NCBI GenBank assembly: GCA_016744395.1
Contig: JADGEK010000035.1
Location: forward strand, 4,219 to 44,362
DNA length: 40,144 nt
Origin: Gammaproteobacteria bacterium
GTDB taxonomy: Bacteria; Pseudomonadota; Gammaproteobacteria; GRL18
Reading direction: 5' to 3'
Positions 1 through 8,084 of the stretch are shown here, piece by piece. Numbering within the stretch: position 1 is the stretch's first letter; the number at the start of each line of letters is the position of its first letter. The position numbers were made by a program, and so were the translations under genes. Below the pieces are notes generated by a model. It saw only the letters and a list, made by a program, of their open reading frames with translations, made no database searches and was not told the DNA's origin.

Positions 1-136
1 GTCAAGCTTTATCTGTGTTTGTTAAGTTCAAAAAAGTCAATGTTATAATATATTTAACAGCAATTACAATATAACTTTAGAGTAAATTATTTATTAAATG
101 TTTGTTTGTCATTTATATTATTTTGAAAGATAGATG

Positions 137-181
137 TTGACAATATAGTGATCGTTATGTACTATTGATAGCGATCGTTAT
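137..181 (+). promoter_or_regulatory. Sigma-70 promoter with two embedded TetR-type operators
   Basis: A perfect -35 (TTGACA, 137-142) is followed after exactly 17 bp by a good -10 (TACTAT, 160-165). A near-palindrome, ATAGTGATCGTTAT (145-158), fills the spacer, and a second, ATAGCGATCGTTAT (168-181), covers the expected transcription start. They lie 23 bp apart. The same ATAnCGAyCGnTAT pattern occurs at the promoters near 5.7 kb and 10.8 kb, which points to one repressor, probably the TetR protein encoded at 10844. The promoter would drive the small exported protein at 310 with a leader of about 140 nt. I see no gene in positions 1-136. Confidence 0.7.
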
Positions 182-309
182 TATATATGTGGGCGGTATG
201 TAAGAATGATTAATATTAAATTGGTTTGAGTATTTAAGAAAATAAACTATTGGTAGAACGTAAACATTTACATCGTTAATCTATCAGGTATAACAAAGGA
301 TTTATAATT

Positions 310-597
310 ATGAAAAGTAATAAAATGTTAATATCACTCACTGTATTAATGGTGTCATCAACGGTAAATATTGTACAGGCAGATGATTATTTCTGGGGTT
401 TTTATAATAGAATCAGTAAAGATTGGCAAGCAAATGAAATTGGTTCAAGTATTGAAAACTCATCGTTTGATGATTCAAAACATAAAGGAACTTATTTTTG
501 GGGAGAATTTGACAATTTAAGTAGTACTCAGAAAATTGCAACAGACGATGATATTAAATTAAAAACTGGGTATTTTTGGAGCCAATTTAATAACTGA
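310..597 (+). CDS. Small exported protein with three YFW motifs, function unknown
   Basis: This 95-residue protein has a clear Sec signal peptide: a basic start, a hydrophobic stretch at residues 7-20, and a likely cut after VQA at residue 24. The mature part of about 71 residues carries three spaced copies of one aromatic motif: DYFWGFYNRIS (26-36), TYFWGEFDNLS (61-71) and GYFWSQFNN (87-95, at the very C-terminus). The linkers are polar and acidic. The ATG follows an AAAGGAT ribosome site at 294-300. Its promoter is near consensus and carries two operators, so the gene is probably tightly repressed and then strongly induced. I do not recognise the family. The repeats could be a binding or assembly motif, or peptide units released by processing. 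That it is a real gene is well supported; its function is open. Confidence 0.75.
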   Translation: MKSNKMLISLTVLMVSSTVNIVQADDYFWGFYNRISKDWQANEIGSSIENSSFDDSKHKGTYFWGEFDNLSSTQKIATDDDIKLKTGYFWSQFNN

Positions 598-723
598 TTT
601 TACAATAAGTATTAATTTTAATGTTAAATAGGAGCGCGGATTTTAGTCATAAGTGCGCCACATTGAAAAAGTTCGGCCGAGTGTACACTCACAGGTCGAC
701 TAAAACACAATGTAAGAAAGCTT

Positions 724-846
724 ATGACGAAGCCCTATACCCATCTGACCCAAGAAGAACGATACCATATTTACGCGTATAAGAAAGTAAAATTTTAAAA
801 TATTTTTATTGCTAAAGAACTTGGACGGCATTTGAGTACTATTTAG
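724..846 (+). pseudogene. Decayed N-terminus of an IS30-family transposase
   Basis: Starting from the ATG at 724, the reading frame gives MTKPYTHLTQEERYHIYAYK, the typical N-terminus of IS30 transposases. After a TAA at 796-798 the same frame continues with IAKELGRHLSTI, the matching helix-turn-helix segment, and ends at TAG 844-846. A further stop follows soon after. The catalytic DDE part is absent from the downstream sequence, so this is a dead remnant. The 90 bases before it (about 632-720) are richer in G+C than the surroundings and may be the element's left end, but I could not identify a terminal inverted repeat. Confidence 0.7.
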
Positions 847-1211
847 TCACAAATATAAAAAGAATAAATTGATTGTTAAATATTCTACTTATGCATGACC
901 GCTGGGCTATGATTTTTTTAATATTCCTAAATTCTTCGGGGGTGATAATATTACTTTATGATGGTGATAATGTTTTATATGTTTGTTACACATCTGTAAA
1001 TAGTGATTTACAATCAGAAATATGTGAAATTGTTACTAACCTGGAAAGAATCACATCGATTCTTTTAGATGGTTTGTAACCAAGGAAATTAAGGCTGCAA
1101 AAAATATTTACTATGTTGAATGAAAAATGTCTACAGTGTGGCAAGAGTGTTAAGAGTAGATATAATGGTTATTATATTGCTTTATTTGTAATTGTTCGGA
1201 GTTTAATTAAA
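847..1211. other. Stretch without a supported gene
   Basis: This AT-rich stretch follows the transposase remnant. A short frame from the ATG at 891 to 1079 encodes about 62 residues, but it has no ribosome site and no family I recognise. A frame from 1113 runs into the propeller gene and contains CLQCGK, but it lies upstream of that protein's signal peptide, so I treat it as untranslated. The stretch is most likely debris from the insertion event. Confidence 0.4.
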
Positions 1212-2219
1212 ATGAATAGATTAGTTATGAAAATATTACCGCTACTTTTGATTGTTATAAGCTATAACTCAAATGCAAAAAGTGTGAGACTGGGCGGTGA
1301 AACACTCGAAGCTATTGAAATTAACAAGATTGCATTATATCCAGAAGATATTGCATATAATTCAATTAGTAATAAATTTCTGGTTGGTTCATTTCGTGAT
1401 GGTTCTGTCTATGAAGTTAATTTAGATGGAAACGTAAATAAAATAATAGATGATGACCGATTGTATTCAATTCTTGGAATTCAAGTTGATACAGTTCGTA
1501 ATAGACTAATAGTCGTAAGTTCTGATATTGGATCAAGCATTAGAAGTCATCCTAGTGTACTTAAAAAAACAGCACTTGTGGGTATTTATGAATTGTCTAC
1601 GGGGAAGAATATACACTTCATTAATTTAGGAAATCTTCTACCAAATGGTCAACATCTAGTGAATGGAATTACAATGGACAATATAGGTAATATTTATATT
1701 ACAGACAGTTTTTCGCCTGTTATTTATAAGATTGATATCAATGGTAAAGCATCTATTTTTTTAGAAAGTAATGAATTTCTCGGAGAAGGTATAAACTTAA
1801 ATGGTATTGTTTTTCATCCTGATGGTTATTTAATAGTAGTTAAGAAAGGTGAAGGTATACTTTTTAAAATTCCTCTGGATGAACCGAACAAATATCATAA
1901 AATCAATGTGCCTAAGAAAATCATTGGTGGTGATGGTTTATTACTTGTAAATAATAAAGAGCTTATTGTAATTGCAAATAGAGCGTCTGGTGTTATGACT
2001 GAGACAGTTTTTTCTTTACTAAGTAATGATAGCTGGAATACAGCTATTGTTACTGATAAAATTAAAATAGGGAATTACTATTTAACGACTGGTGTTATAA
2101 AAAAGAATAAAATATATGTTATTCATAGTGATTTAAAATCATTAATTGTTGCTCCTTTTGAAAAGAAAAAAACACTTTTTAAAAAAGCAACTATTCAACA
2201 AGTTGGGGTTGTAAAATAG
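1212..2219 (+). CDS. Exported SMP-30/NHL-like beta-propeller protein
   Basis: From ATG 1212 this gives about 335 residues. GGAG at 1198-1201 serves as ribosome site; an in-frame ATG at 1227 is an alternative. The N-terminus is a signal peptide (MKILPLLLIVISYNSNA). The mature part has recurring propeller strands with patterns such as VYEVNLDGN, GITMDNIGNIYITDS, IYKIDINGK and GIVFHPDGYLIVVK. These are the alternating 'DxxGNxYxxD...I.xIDxxG' blades of SMP-30/gluconolactonase and NHL proteins. It is likely periplasmic. Family members include lactonases and strictosidine-synthase-like hydrolases, but I cannot place catalytic metal ligands with certainty, so a pure binding role is possible. A longer frame starting at 1113 would bury the signal peptide and is less likely. 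The gene sits in a strongly AT-rich segment beside transposon debris, which suggests acquisition. Confidence 0.65.
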   Translation: MNRLVMKILPLLLIVISYNSNAKSVRLGGETLEAIEINKIALYPEDIAYNSISNKFLVGSFRDGSVYEVNLDGNVNKIIDDDRLYSILGIQVDTVRNRLIVVSSDIGSSIRSHPSVLKKTALVGIYELSTGKNIHFINLGNLLPNGQHLVNGITMDNIGNIYITDSFSPVIYKIDINGKASIFLESNEFLGEGINLNGIVFHPDGYLIVVKKGEGILFKIPLDEPNKYHKINVPKKIIGGDGLLLVNNKELIVIANRASGVMTETVFSLLSNDSWNTAIVTDKIKIGNYYLTTGVIKKNKIYVIHSDLKSLIVAPFEKKKTLFKKATIQQVGVVK

Positions 2220-2384
2220 ATACTTAGTGAAAGTTTGTTAACGAACGAATGATTGATTTTTTTATTAAAATAATATTTATAATTTTAAATGTTTAGAACG
2301 ATTATTTGTAATAAGTGCTTCAAAAACCAGTATTACATACGTCCTTTTAACCTTTATTAAATAGAAATTGGTGTCGATTTAAAT

Positions 2385-3446
2385 ATGTTTTGGAGCAATT
2401 TAACAAAAAATATAACACCCTATGAGTCTGGTGAACAAACGTATGATAGAGAGTATATAAAATTAAATACTAATGAAAATCCATTTCCACCTTCAGAGTT
2501 CATTACAAATAAACTTAAGGAGGCCGTTGATGGATCACTAAGATTATACCCAGATCCAGATTCTAATAAGTTAAAAAAGGTAATTTCTAATTACTATCAT
2601 GTTAATATTGACAATGTATTTATAGGAAATGGATCTGATGAAGTTTTAGCGTTTTCTTTCATGGCCTTTTTCAAAGGTAAAAAATACATCTCATTTCCAG
2701 ATATTACTTACAGCTTTTACTCTGTTTATTGCGATATTTTTGAAATTGAATTTATGACATTCCCATTAAATGATAGGTTTGAAATTAAGAGCGATAATAT
2801 ATCAACTGATTCAAAAGGAATTATCTTTCCAAACCCAAATGCACCAACAGGTATTTATCTTGAAGTGTCTATTATTGAATCAATCTTAGTTCGATTTTCA
2901 AGTATAGTCGTGATTATTGATGAAGCGTACATTGATTTTGGTGGCCACAGTTGTGTAAGTTTAACTGAAAAATATTCTAATCTTTTAGTTGTTCAAACTT
3001 TTTCAAAATCCCGCTCTCTAGCTGGCCTCAGGGTAGGGTTTGCTATAGGTAATTCAAATTTGATAAATGCACTTGAGCGAGTAAAAAATTGTTTTAATTC
3101 TTATCCATTGGATAGACTTGCATCTGAGGGAGCTATTGCTGCTATTCAGGACTCCAATTATTTTACATATTGCTGTAATTATATTATTGAATCGCGTGAT
3201 ATGTTGGCAGATGAACTTTTATTACTATCATTTGATGTTCTTCCTTCAAAAGCTAATTTCTTGTTTGTAAGTCATCCGGTACTTGATGCATATTCTCTAT
3301 ATAATAGTCTCAAAGAAAATTCTATTTTAGTTCGTTATTTTGGCAAACCACGTATTAATAATTATTTGAGGATTAGTATAGGAAAAAAAGAGGATATGAT
3401 TACCCTGATAAAATATATTGAATCTATTTTAAGAAAAAATAGTTAA
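2385..3446 (+). CDS. hisC: Histidinol-phosphate aminotransferase family (HisC-like) PLP enzyme
   Basis: The length of 353 residues is normal for HisC, a fold-type I aminotransferase that converts imidazole acetol phosphate and glutamate to histidinol phosphate. Visible landmarks are KLNTNENPFPPS near residues 27-37, GNGSDEVL (81-88), FPNPNAPTG (148-156), the cofactor-binding DEAY (179-182), and SKSRSLAGLRVG (207-218), in which K208 should be the Schiff-base lysine. The substrate arginine region near the C-terminus reads YLRISIG. No other his genes are nearby, and the codon use is as AT-rich as its neighbours. It is therefore probably an orphan or horizontally acquired copy that may act on another amino acid or on a secondary metabolite precursor. 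The family is certain; the substrate is not. Confidence 0.8.
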   Translation: MFWSNLTKNITPYESGEQTYDREYIKLNTNENPFPPSEFITNKLKEAVDGSLRLYPDPDSNKLKKVISNYYHVNIDNVFIGNGSDEVLAFSFMAFFKGKKYISFPDITYSFYSVYCDIFEIEFMTFPLNDRFEIKSDNISTDSKGIIFPNPNAPTGIYLEVSIIESILVRFSSIVVIIDEAYIDFGGHSCVSLTEKYSNLLVVQTFSKSRSLAGLRVGFAIGNSNLINALERVKNCFNSYPLDRLASEGAIAAIQDSNYFTYCCNYIIESRDMLADELLLLSFDVLPSKANFLFVSHPVLDAYSLYNSLKENSILVRYFGKPRINNYLRISIGKKEDMITLIKYIESILRKNS

Positions 3447-3579
3447 CTTTCTTCTATGAATCAATGACCTTTTCCTTTATCTGATTTTCAATATTTACAC
3501 TCTGTTACTGTTATTATAAATGATAGTTTATACTTTCGAAGAATACTTATGCGCAAAAGGAGTGCATTGTTTTTTTGAT

Positions 3580-4149
3580 TTATTTTAGATGATTTTTATT
3601 ATTATTAACCCAAGTAATAACATCTTTCACATTTTTATTTGGAGGAAAAACTGGATAAAAAACTTTTTTGATTTGACCATCAATAATGATAATTGTTAGT
3701 CTTTTTATTAACTCTAATCCTTGATGTTCAAATGTTGGTAGATTAAGCTTTGTAGTTAAAGCAAAAGAAGAATCATTTAATAACTCATAAGGTAAATTCA
3801 GTCGAATATATGCTTCTTTTTGCTCTTCTAAAGGCTGTGAGCTGGCACCATAGGTTGTTATATTTAGATCAACTAATGTGCTATGATTATCTCGATAAGA
3901 GCAAGTTTGTGGTGTGCAGCCTCTTGCTCCAGGTAACTCGTTCCAACCTGACATTGGAGGAGTTTGAGGGCCACCTGTCATAGGATAGAAGAAAATAACT
4001 GTAACACCTTTCTTTGTTGAAATATCTATGATATTTCCTAGACAAGTTTCCATTTTTAAAGATGGAAATTGCATATTTTTAAGATGATTGCAACTATCAT
4101 CATCAACTGGAATTGGAAGGTTATCTGGTAAATAGTATAAGTTTTTCAC
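3580..4149 (-). CDS. Peroxiredoxin of the PrxQ/BCP type
   Basis: This 189-residue thioredoxin-fold protein would reduce hydroperoxides. The core motif is PGARGCTPQTCSYRD near residues 73-87. The first Cys is the peroxidatic residue and the second, five residues later, matches the resolving-Cys spacing of PrxQ/BCP enzymes. The preceding VTVIFFYPMTGGP replaces the usual 'FYPKDxTPG' strand. The start is GTG at 4149, preceded by GGATGAG, with no in-frame ATG that fits better. No signal peptide is seen, so it is cytoplasmic. It converges on hisC and lies in a region with several other stress-type proteins (glyoxalase, aldo/keto reductase, YdhR domains). Confidence 0.75.
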   Translation of the reverse strand: MKNLYYLPDNLPIPVDDDSCNHLKNMQFPSLKMETCLGNIIDISTKKGVTVIFFYPMTGGPQTPPMSGWNELPGARGCTPQTCSYRDNHSTLVDLNITTYGASSQPLEEQKEAYIRLNLPYELLNDSSFALTTKLNLPTFEHQGLELIKRLTIIIIDGQIKKVFYPVFPPNKNVKDVITWVNNNKNHLK

Positions 4150-4285
4150 TTATCTCATCCTTTTATCATAAGTATTAATTAATTAGTTAAAAATATGATT
4201 AATATTATTTTCATTATTAACAATAAGCATATTTATATCTTTCGATTAATACTTGAGTCTTATTATTGGGCAAAGAAAACTTTAC

Positions 4286-4417
4286 CTACTTTTTATCACT
4301 GTCTATGTATCCTTTTACCTTCTCAATTTTATATTCTTCAGCTGCTGAATCCATTACTTCTAGAAGATATTGAATTACAGTTCCAAGTATAGTCTGATTT
4401 TTTATGACTATGCCTAA
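4286..4417 (-). pseudogene. Possible decayed reading frame, unknown family
   Basis: Between the peroxiredoxin and the DUF3179 gene, the minus strand holds an open stretch of about 43 codons with protein-like composition. It includes the run VMDSAAEEYKIEKVKGYIDS. It has no start codon at its beginning, ends at TAG (4288-4286), and the same frame then continues for about 20 more codons. A plus-strand frame at 4195-4392 has no ribosome site and a less natural composition. I do not recognise the protein. The 4150-4472 gap otherwise holds nothing I can name. Confidence 0.25.
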
Positions 4418-4472
4418 TTAAGTCCAACTGTTTAAAGCTCATAGTTGTTAGAAGTATTTTGGTTTAATCTTT

Positions 4473-5633
4473 TTATAATAATTCTGTTTCTGGATAAAAG
4501 TGACTCCAAACCATCCATAACAAGCCGTTATAAGAAGGGAAACGTTCTAATTTTCCATATGAAGAATTCCCATAAACATCAATGTTTTTTATTGTAACTG
4601 TATTACCATTGATTGTTCGTTTAAAAAAAGTGATTACATCGTATTTTTTGTCGTAGTAGATAACAATAGGTATATCACCGATAATTGTATTTATTAAAGG
4701 GGTTTTGTTTAAATGCTTTTTAGTATAAGCAGTTTGCTTTCCTCCGCTCTTAATCCCCCAAACTCGTGTTTTAGGATTTAAACGATCATCCTTAAGATCA
4801 ACAGTTGGAAATAGTGGACCTTGTTTAGGATCAAATTGTTTCTTCAATTTTGGTTTAAAAGAAGCAATTAATCGTTTATCTATCATTCGATCAAATTCAT
4901 ATAAATATACTCTACCTTTTGGGTATAACTTCTTATACGAATTCCAGCTCATTTCTAAATTTGGGTAAGTTTCTAATTCAGTTTGACTAAATTCAGCAGT
5001 GCCTGTGATTTGTTGAATCAACTCACCTGATTCACGTTCAACTAATAGCAGGTTATTATGAGTTTGACCTAGCACTTCAAATTTGGTTGATTTTCCTTCA
5101 AATTTTTCGCTGAAAACAACTGGTAGACCTGATAGTCCACAATAAGTCATAACTATATCCTCACCACCAATATTAGCACCAGCTAGATGTGGGAGACCAA
5201 TGAAGCGGCGAGGATAGGCAACAGATTCATTATTTATTTCAACAACATAGACTTGTTCTTTTCCATCAAGTAATTTATCTGCTTCATTAATAGATATGTA
5301 TAGTGCATCATGTTGTCGATCTGGGAACATCATAGGAACCATAATGTTTGCCACCAATAATCCAACTACAACAATGAATGATATTAAAAAAATGTACCGT
5401 TTTTTCCAGACTTTGTGTTTCCAATTGAGCCAGAAGATTATGAGTAATAATAGAATGGGGACTAAAATAAACAAAAAGTTATATTTGTAGTAATAAATTA
5501 CCCAACTACGGCTTACATTATTGGCCTGTCCAATTTCGCTCATTACAAATGCACCATAAACAGATACTATAATAGCAATAATTGTGGTGACAATTATCAG
5601 AATACAAGATGTAAGTTTTTTATTATTTTTCAT
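4473..5633 (-). CDS. Membrane-anchored DUF3179 domain protein
   Basis: This is a protein of about 386 residues. Three hydrophobic segments lie near residues 8-31, 52-69 and 79-99, followed by a large extracytoplasmic domain with the DUF3179 signature: VYVVEINNESVAYPRRFI, then IVMTYCGLSGLPVVFSEKF, then VLGQTHNNLLLVERESGELI. DUF3179 proteins are widespread in bacteria and archaea, and their function is not established. I chose the ATG at 5633 because GGAA lies 8 nt upstream; an in-frame ATG at 5678 has no ribosome site. The promoter is nearly perfect and contains a TetR-type operator in its spacer, matching the arrangement at 137-181. The gene is divergent from the tandem YdhR-domain gene at 5911. 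Confidence 0.75.
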   Translation of the reverse strand: MKNNKKLTSCILIIVTTIIAIIVSVYGAFVMSEIGQANNVSRSWVIYYYKYNFLFILVPILLLLIIFWLNWKHKVWKKRYIFLISFIVVVGLLVANIMVPMMFPDRQHDALYISINEADKLLDGKEQVYVVEINNESVAYPRRFIGLPHLAGANIGGEDIVMTYCGLSGLPVVFSEKFEGKSTKFEVLGQTHNNLLLVERESGELIQQITGTAEFSQTELETYPNLEMSWNSYKKLYPKGRVYLYEFDRMIDKRLIASFKPKLKKQFDPKQGPLFPTVDLKDDRLNPKTRVWGIKSGGKQTAYTKKHLNKTPLINTIIGDIPIVIYYDKKYDVITFFKRTINGNTVTIKNIDVYGNSSYGKLERFPSYNGLLWMVWSHFYPETELL

Positions 5634-5682
5634 AATAGTTCCATTAGTAAATAATATATGTTTGAAAGTTATTTGCATTCTA

Positions 5683-5734
5683 ATATTACATAACGTTCGT
5701 TACGCTGTCAATGCAAATAATAACGACCGTTATT
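5683..5734 (-). promoter_or_regulatory. Minus-strand sigma-70 promoter with two TetR-type operators
   Basis: Read on the minus strand, TTGACA (5711-5706), a 17-bp spacer and TAATAT (5688-5683) form a near-consensus promoter for the DUF3179 gene. The spacer holds ATAACGTTCGTTAC (plus-strand 5690-5703). A second and better palindrome, ATAACGACCGTTAT (5720-5733), lies just upstream of the -35, 30 bp from the first. Both match the ATAnCGAyCGnTAT pattern found upstream of 310 and of the TetR gene at 10844. Confidence 0.7.
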
Positions 5735-5768
5735 CTTGTGTGATATTGATGTGAATTCAAAATTTCTC

Positions 5769-5797
5769 TTGACAAAATAACAACCTCAATATAATGT
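5769..5797 (+). promoter_or_regulatory. Sigma-70 promoter for the tandem YdhR gene
   Basis: TTGACA (5769-5774), a 17-bp spacer and TAATGT (5792-5797) form a good plus-strand promoter about 115 nt upstream of the ATG at 5911. The operator pair at 5690-5733 lies upstream of this promoter rather than inside it. Whether the same regulator controls this gene is unclear. Confidence 0.6.
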
Positions 5798-5910
5798 TTA
5801 TACCGAACACTATATTGATTGGTTTTATGAATCCGTAATAATTATTTTTCTTAATTAAAAAAATTCACTTAAATATGCTTTCTATGTAGAGACAGATTAA
5901 TAGGTTTTAT

Positions 5911-6726
5911 ATGATGAGTAATACTAAGTATAATCAAAGACACAATGTACGGAAAATAAATAGACGTAGAATGATTGCCATGTCTTCAAAATCACTTTTT
6001 AGTTTCTTTGCAGGAATGACTACTTCTACATTTGTAAATGCATCTGTTTTATCTACTGATGAAACTATTAAAGAAGAGAATGCTATTGTGATATCACCAG
6101 AAGCCTTTGTCTACACAGAATTACAAATTTCAGTTCCATTTTACGAAGCACCCTGGAAAGATATAAATTTACGATTGTTAGATCAACCTGGTTTATTAAA
6201 TAAAACGTGGCTTTCTGGCATTGGAAATAATTCACTTGGTGGTATTTATGCTTTTGATAGCATTGAAAATGCAAAAAAATTTGTAACGGTCTATTTCCCA
6301 GAGGAAGCTAAAAGGTATGGTGTGGCTCAAACTTCTAGAATTTTTGATGCAAAAATAACAAAAGAAGCTAGTAATGATATGAATTCGTTGCATTTTGATT
6401 CAGAGGTGATCATAAAACCTGGAGCATTTGTTTATACAGAAGTCCAGGCTAATATTCCTTTTGAGAATGTACCATGGAAAGAAAGAAACGTAATGTTAAA
6501 ACAACAATCAGGTCTTCTATCAAAGACTTGGCTCAGTGGGCTTAATACAAACACAATAGGTGGAATAGATGTCTTTGACTCAATTGAAAATGCTAAAGAA
6601 TTTGCATTAAATACATTTCCAACAGTCACTAAAAAAATGGGTGCAGCATTTTACACTAGAGTCTTTGATGCCAATATTGTTGAGGAAGCAAGTATCCAAA
6701 TGAATTCTCCTTTTTTTAAAAAATAA
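5911..6726 (+). CDS. Exported protein with two tandem YdhR-like domains
   Basis: This 271-residue protein consists of an N-terminal export signal and two homologous halves. Residues about 65-153 and 171-259 align with each other: AFVYTE...PW, then GLL(N/S)KTWLSG, then GGI-(A/V)FDSIENAK-F, then a basic stretch and (I/V)FDA. This is the YdhR (putative monooxygenase) dimeric alpha/beta-barrel pattern. Known YdhR proteins are single-domain, cytoplasmic and dimeric, so a duplicated, exported form could fold as an intramolecular pair. The N-terminus has NRRRMIAMSSKSLFSFFAG, which resembles a twin-arginine signal (RR followed by a hydrophobic run), although the usual Phe-Leu after RR is Met-Ile here. 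Tat export would fit cofactor loading or folding before transport. It is divergent from the DUF3179 gene. Confidence 0.7.
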   Translation: MMSNTKYNQRHNVRKINRRRMIAMSSKSLFSFFAGMTTSTFVNASVLSTDETIKEENAIVISPEAFVYTELQISVPFYEAPWKDINLRLLDQPGLLNKTWLSGIGNNSLGGIYAFDSIENAKKFVTVYFPEEAKRYGVAQTSRIFDAKITKEASNDMNSLHFDSEVIIKPGAFVYTEVQANIPFENVPWKERNVMLKQQSGLLSKTWLSGLNTNTIGGIDVFDSIENAKEFALNTFPTVTKKMGAAFYTRVFDANIVEEASIQMNSPFFKK

Positions 6727-6956
6727 AAAATATCTTTTGAACTGCTCCAAAAGAAGGATAGTAAAAAGAAAAAATTTTAAATATTACAATAACTATGGTA
6801 TTTCTATACATGATTTGGAAATACCTACACAAATATTGCTATTGGTGTCAATAATTCAATACTTCATTTCCATCTCCTACCTGTCTTAATTGGCTCATAG
6901 TCAAGTCATAATTATTTATTTACCTTCACTTCACTTGAGGAAGTGTATAAACATAT

Positions 6957-7469
6957 TTACAGCCAATATTTGGGATAACTTTTGTTACCTGATAGATTAA
7001 TATAGAACAATGCAACCAGTACTATTAGAGTTGATCCAATTAGTGTTGGAATGAGTAAAAACTCCCAATTTGCACCAACAAGAAATACGATAATGGGATT
7101 GGAGCCAGCTGGAGGATGTTGAACTCTTAAAATCTGCATTAATGATATGGCTGTTGCTAAAGCGAGGGCCATACTCCACCACTCGGGGCTAATAAAATGA
7201 AGAAAGATAAGACCCGTCAATGTTGATATCAAATGTCCACCGATTACATTTCGTGGTTGAGCAAAAGGGGTATCTGGTAATATGAATAGTACAAAAATGG
7301 ATGCCCCAAATGAGCCTAAAACTAAGGGCTGGTTGGTATAAAATGCTAAATATCCTATGGTCATTGATGCGAGTAGTGCACCAAACCATACAAATGCTAC
7401 TTGGTGAAAAGAAGGGTAGGGAGGTAAGGGGCTTGATTGGCCCTTAAATTTTTTAAAATAGGACATCAT
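6957..7469 (-). CDS. HPP family integral membrane protein
   Basis: A 170-residue protein with four to five hydrophobic segments. The signature HPPAGSNPIIV in the second half (preceded by LRVQ), together with LGSFGASIFVLF and PFAQPRNVIGGHLIST, identifies the HPP family. Members are small inner-membrane proteins; some plant and cyanobacterial members take part in nitrite transport, but most bacterial ones are uncharacterised. The start codons ATG-ATG follow AAGGAAA. It lies 46 bp downstream of a TetR gene on the same strand. A palindromic operator (7486-7499) sits 17 bp before its start, so it is a likely target of that regulator. Confidence 0.8.
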   Translation of the reverse strand: MMSYFKKFKGQSSPLPPYPSFHQVAFVWFGALLASMTIGYLAFYTNQPLVLGSFGASIFVLFILPDTPFAQPRNVIGGHLISTLTGLIFLHFISPEWWSMALALATAISLMQILRVQHPPAGSNPIIVFLVGANWEFLLIPTLIGSTLIVLVALFYINLSGNKSYPKYWL

Positions 7470-7485
7470 ATTTTCCTTTAATAAA

Positions 7486-7499
7486 CAAACGATTGTTTG
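7486..7499. promoter_or_regulatory. Operator-like palindrome before the HPP gene
   Basis: CAAACGATTGTTTG is a near-perfect palindrome located between the TetR stop and the HPP start. A close copy, CAAACGATGGTTTG, lies at 8085-8098, 12 bp before the TetR start. The matching pair around one TetR gene is the expected pattern of autoregulation plus control of the adjacent gene. Confidence 0.65.
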
Positions 7500-7515
7500 G
7501 TAAAAATAGTAAATC

Positions 7516-8073
7516 TTAAGTGAGTATATTTGCTATTTTCTTGTTTTGTTCTTGAAATATTTGCGGTGAATCATAAAGACGCATCATCATAATGCTCCCT
7601 TGTGTACTTGCAATACATTGTTTTGCTGTTGTTTTTGCCTGTTTTTCCCCCAATTTTGATTTTAAAATTTCGTAAAGTGCTTCTTCCCAATGATCAAAAT
7701 AACTTATGATTTCATTCTTCAATGATGGTATGTTGTTTGAAATTTCAAGAGCAAAGTTACCTAATAAACAACCTCCTTCACTATTCAAGAAATAGTTTTC
7801 AACTGATTCTGTAAAAAGTTCGAGCTTCACTAATGATGAAAGTTCTTCTTTATAAGCAATTGAAAAAATATCTTCTTCAAATAACTTGTGGATGTAAATT
7901 AAACATTCTAAGGCTAAATCCTCCTTACTTTTAAAATGATGATAGATACTTCCTTTGATTAAACCGCATGATTTTCCGATGTCTGCCATTGTCGTACTAT
8001 AGTACCCGTGCACTTTGAAAAGGTGAATGCTTTCACTTATTATAGTTTCTCTGTTCGTTTTGCAAATTGGCAT
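7516..8073 (-). CDS. TetR/AcrR family repressor adjacent to HPP gene
   Basis: A 185-residue regulator. The N-terminal helix-turn-helix is typical: TIISESIHLFKVHGYYSTTM, then IGKSCGLIKGSIYHHFKSKEDL at about residues 31-52. The C-terminal ligand domain contains EGGCLLGNFALEISN, as in the TetR subgroup related to AcuR and other electrophile or drug sensors with a conserved GC(L/P)LGN segment. That Cys could be a ligand or redox sensor, but this is inference. GAGAAAG precedes the ATG. Operator-like palindromes lie just upstream of this gene and before the HPP gene, so it is probably autoregulated and represses HPP. Confidence 0.85.
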   Translation of the reverse strand: MPICKTNRETIISESIHLFKVHGYYSTTMADIGKSCGLIKGSIYHHFKSKEDLALECLIYIHKLFEEDIFSIAYKEELSSLVKLELFTESVENYFLNSEGGCLLGNFALEISNNIPSLKNEIISYFDHWEEALYEILKSKLGEKQAKTTAKQCIASTQGSIMMMRLYDSPQIFQEQNKKIANILT

Positions 8074-8084
8074 AAATTCTTTCT

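Noticed and set aside
891..1079. Small protein of about 62 residues
   Set aside because: No ribosome site, no recognised family, and it lies in debris after the transposase remnant.
2233..2300. AACGAACG and GAACGATTATT as further copies of the TetR operator before hisC
   Set aside because: They lack the symmetric second half and so do not match ATAnCGAyCGnTAT.
4195..4392. Plus-strand hydrophobic frame
   Set aside because: No ribosome site; the opposite strand reads more like protein.
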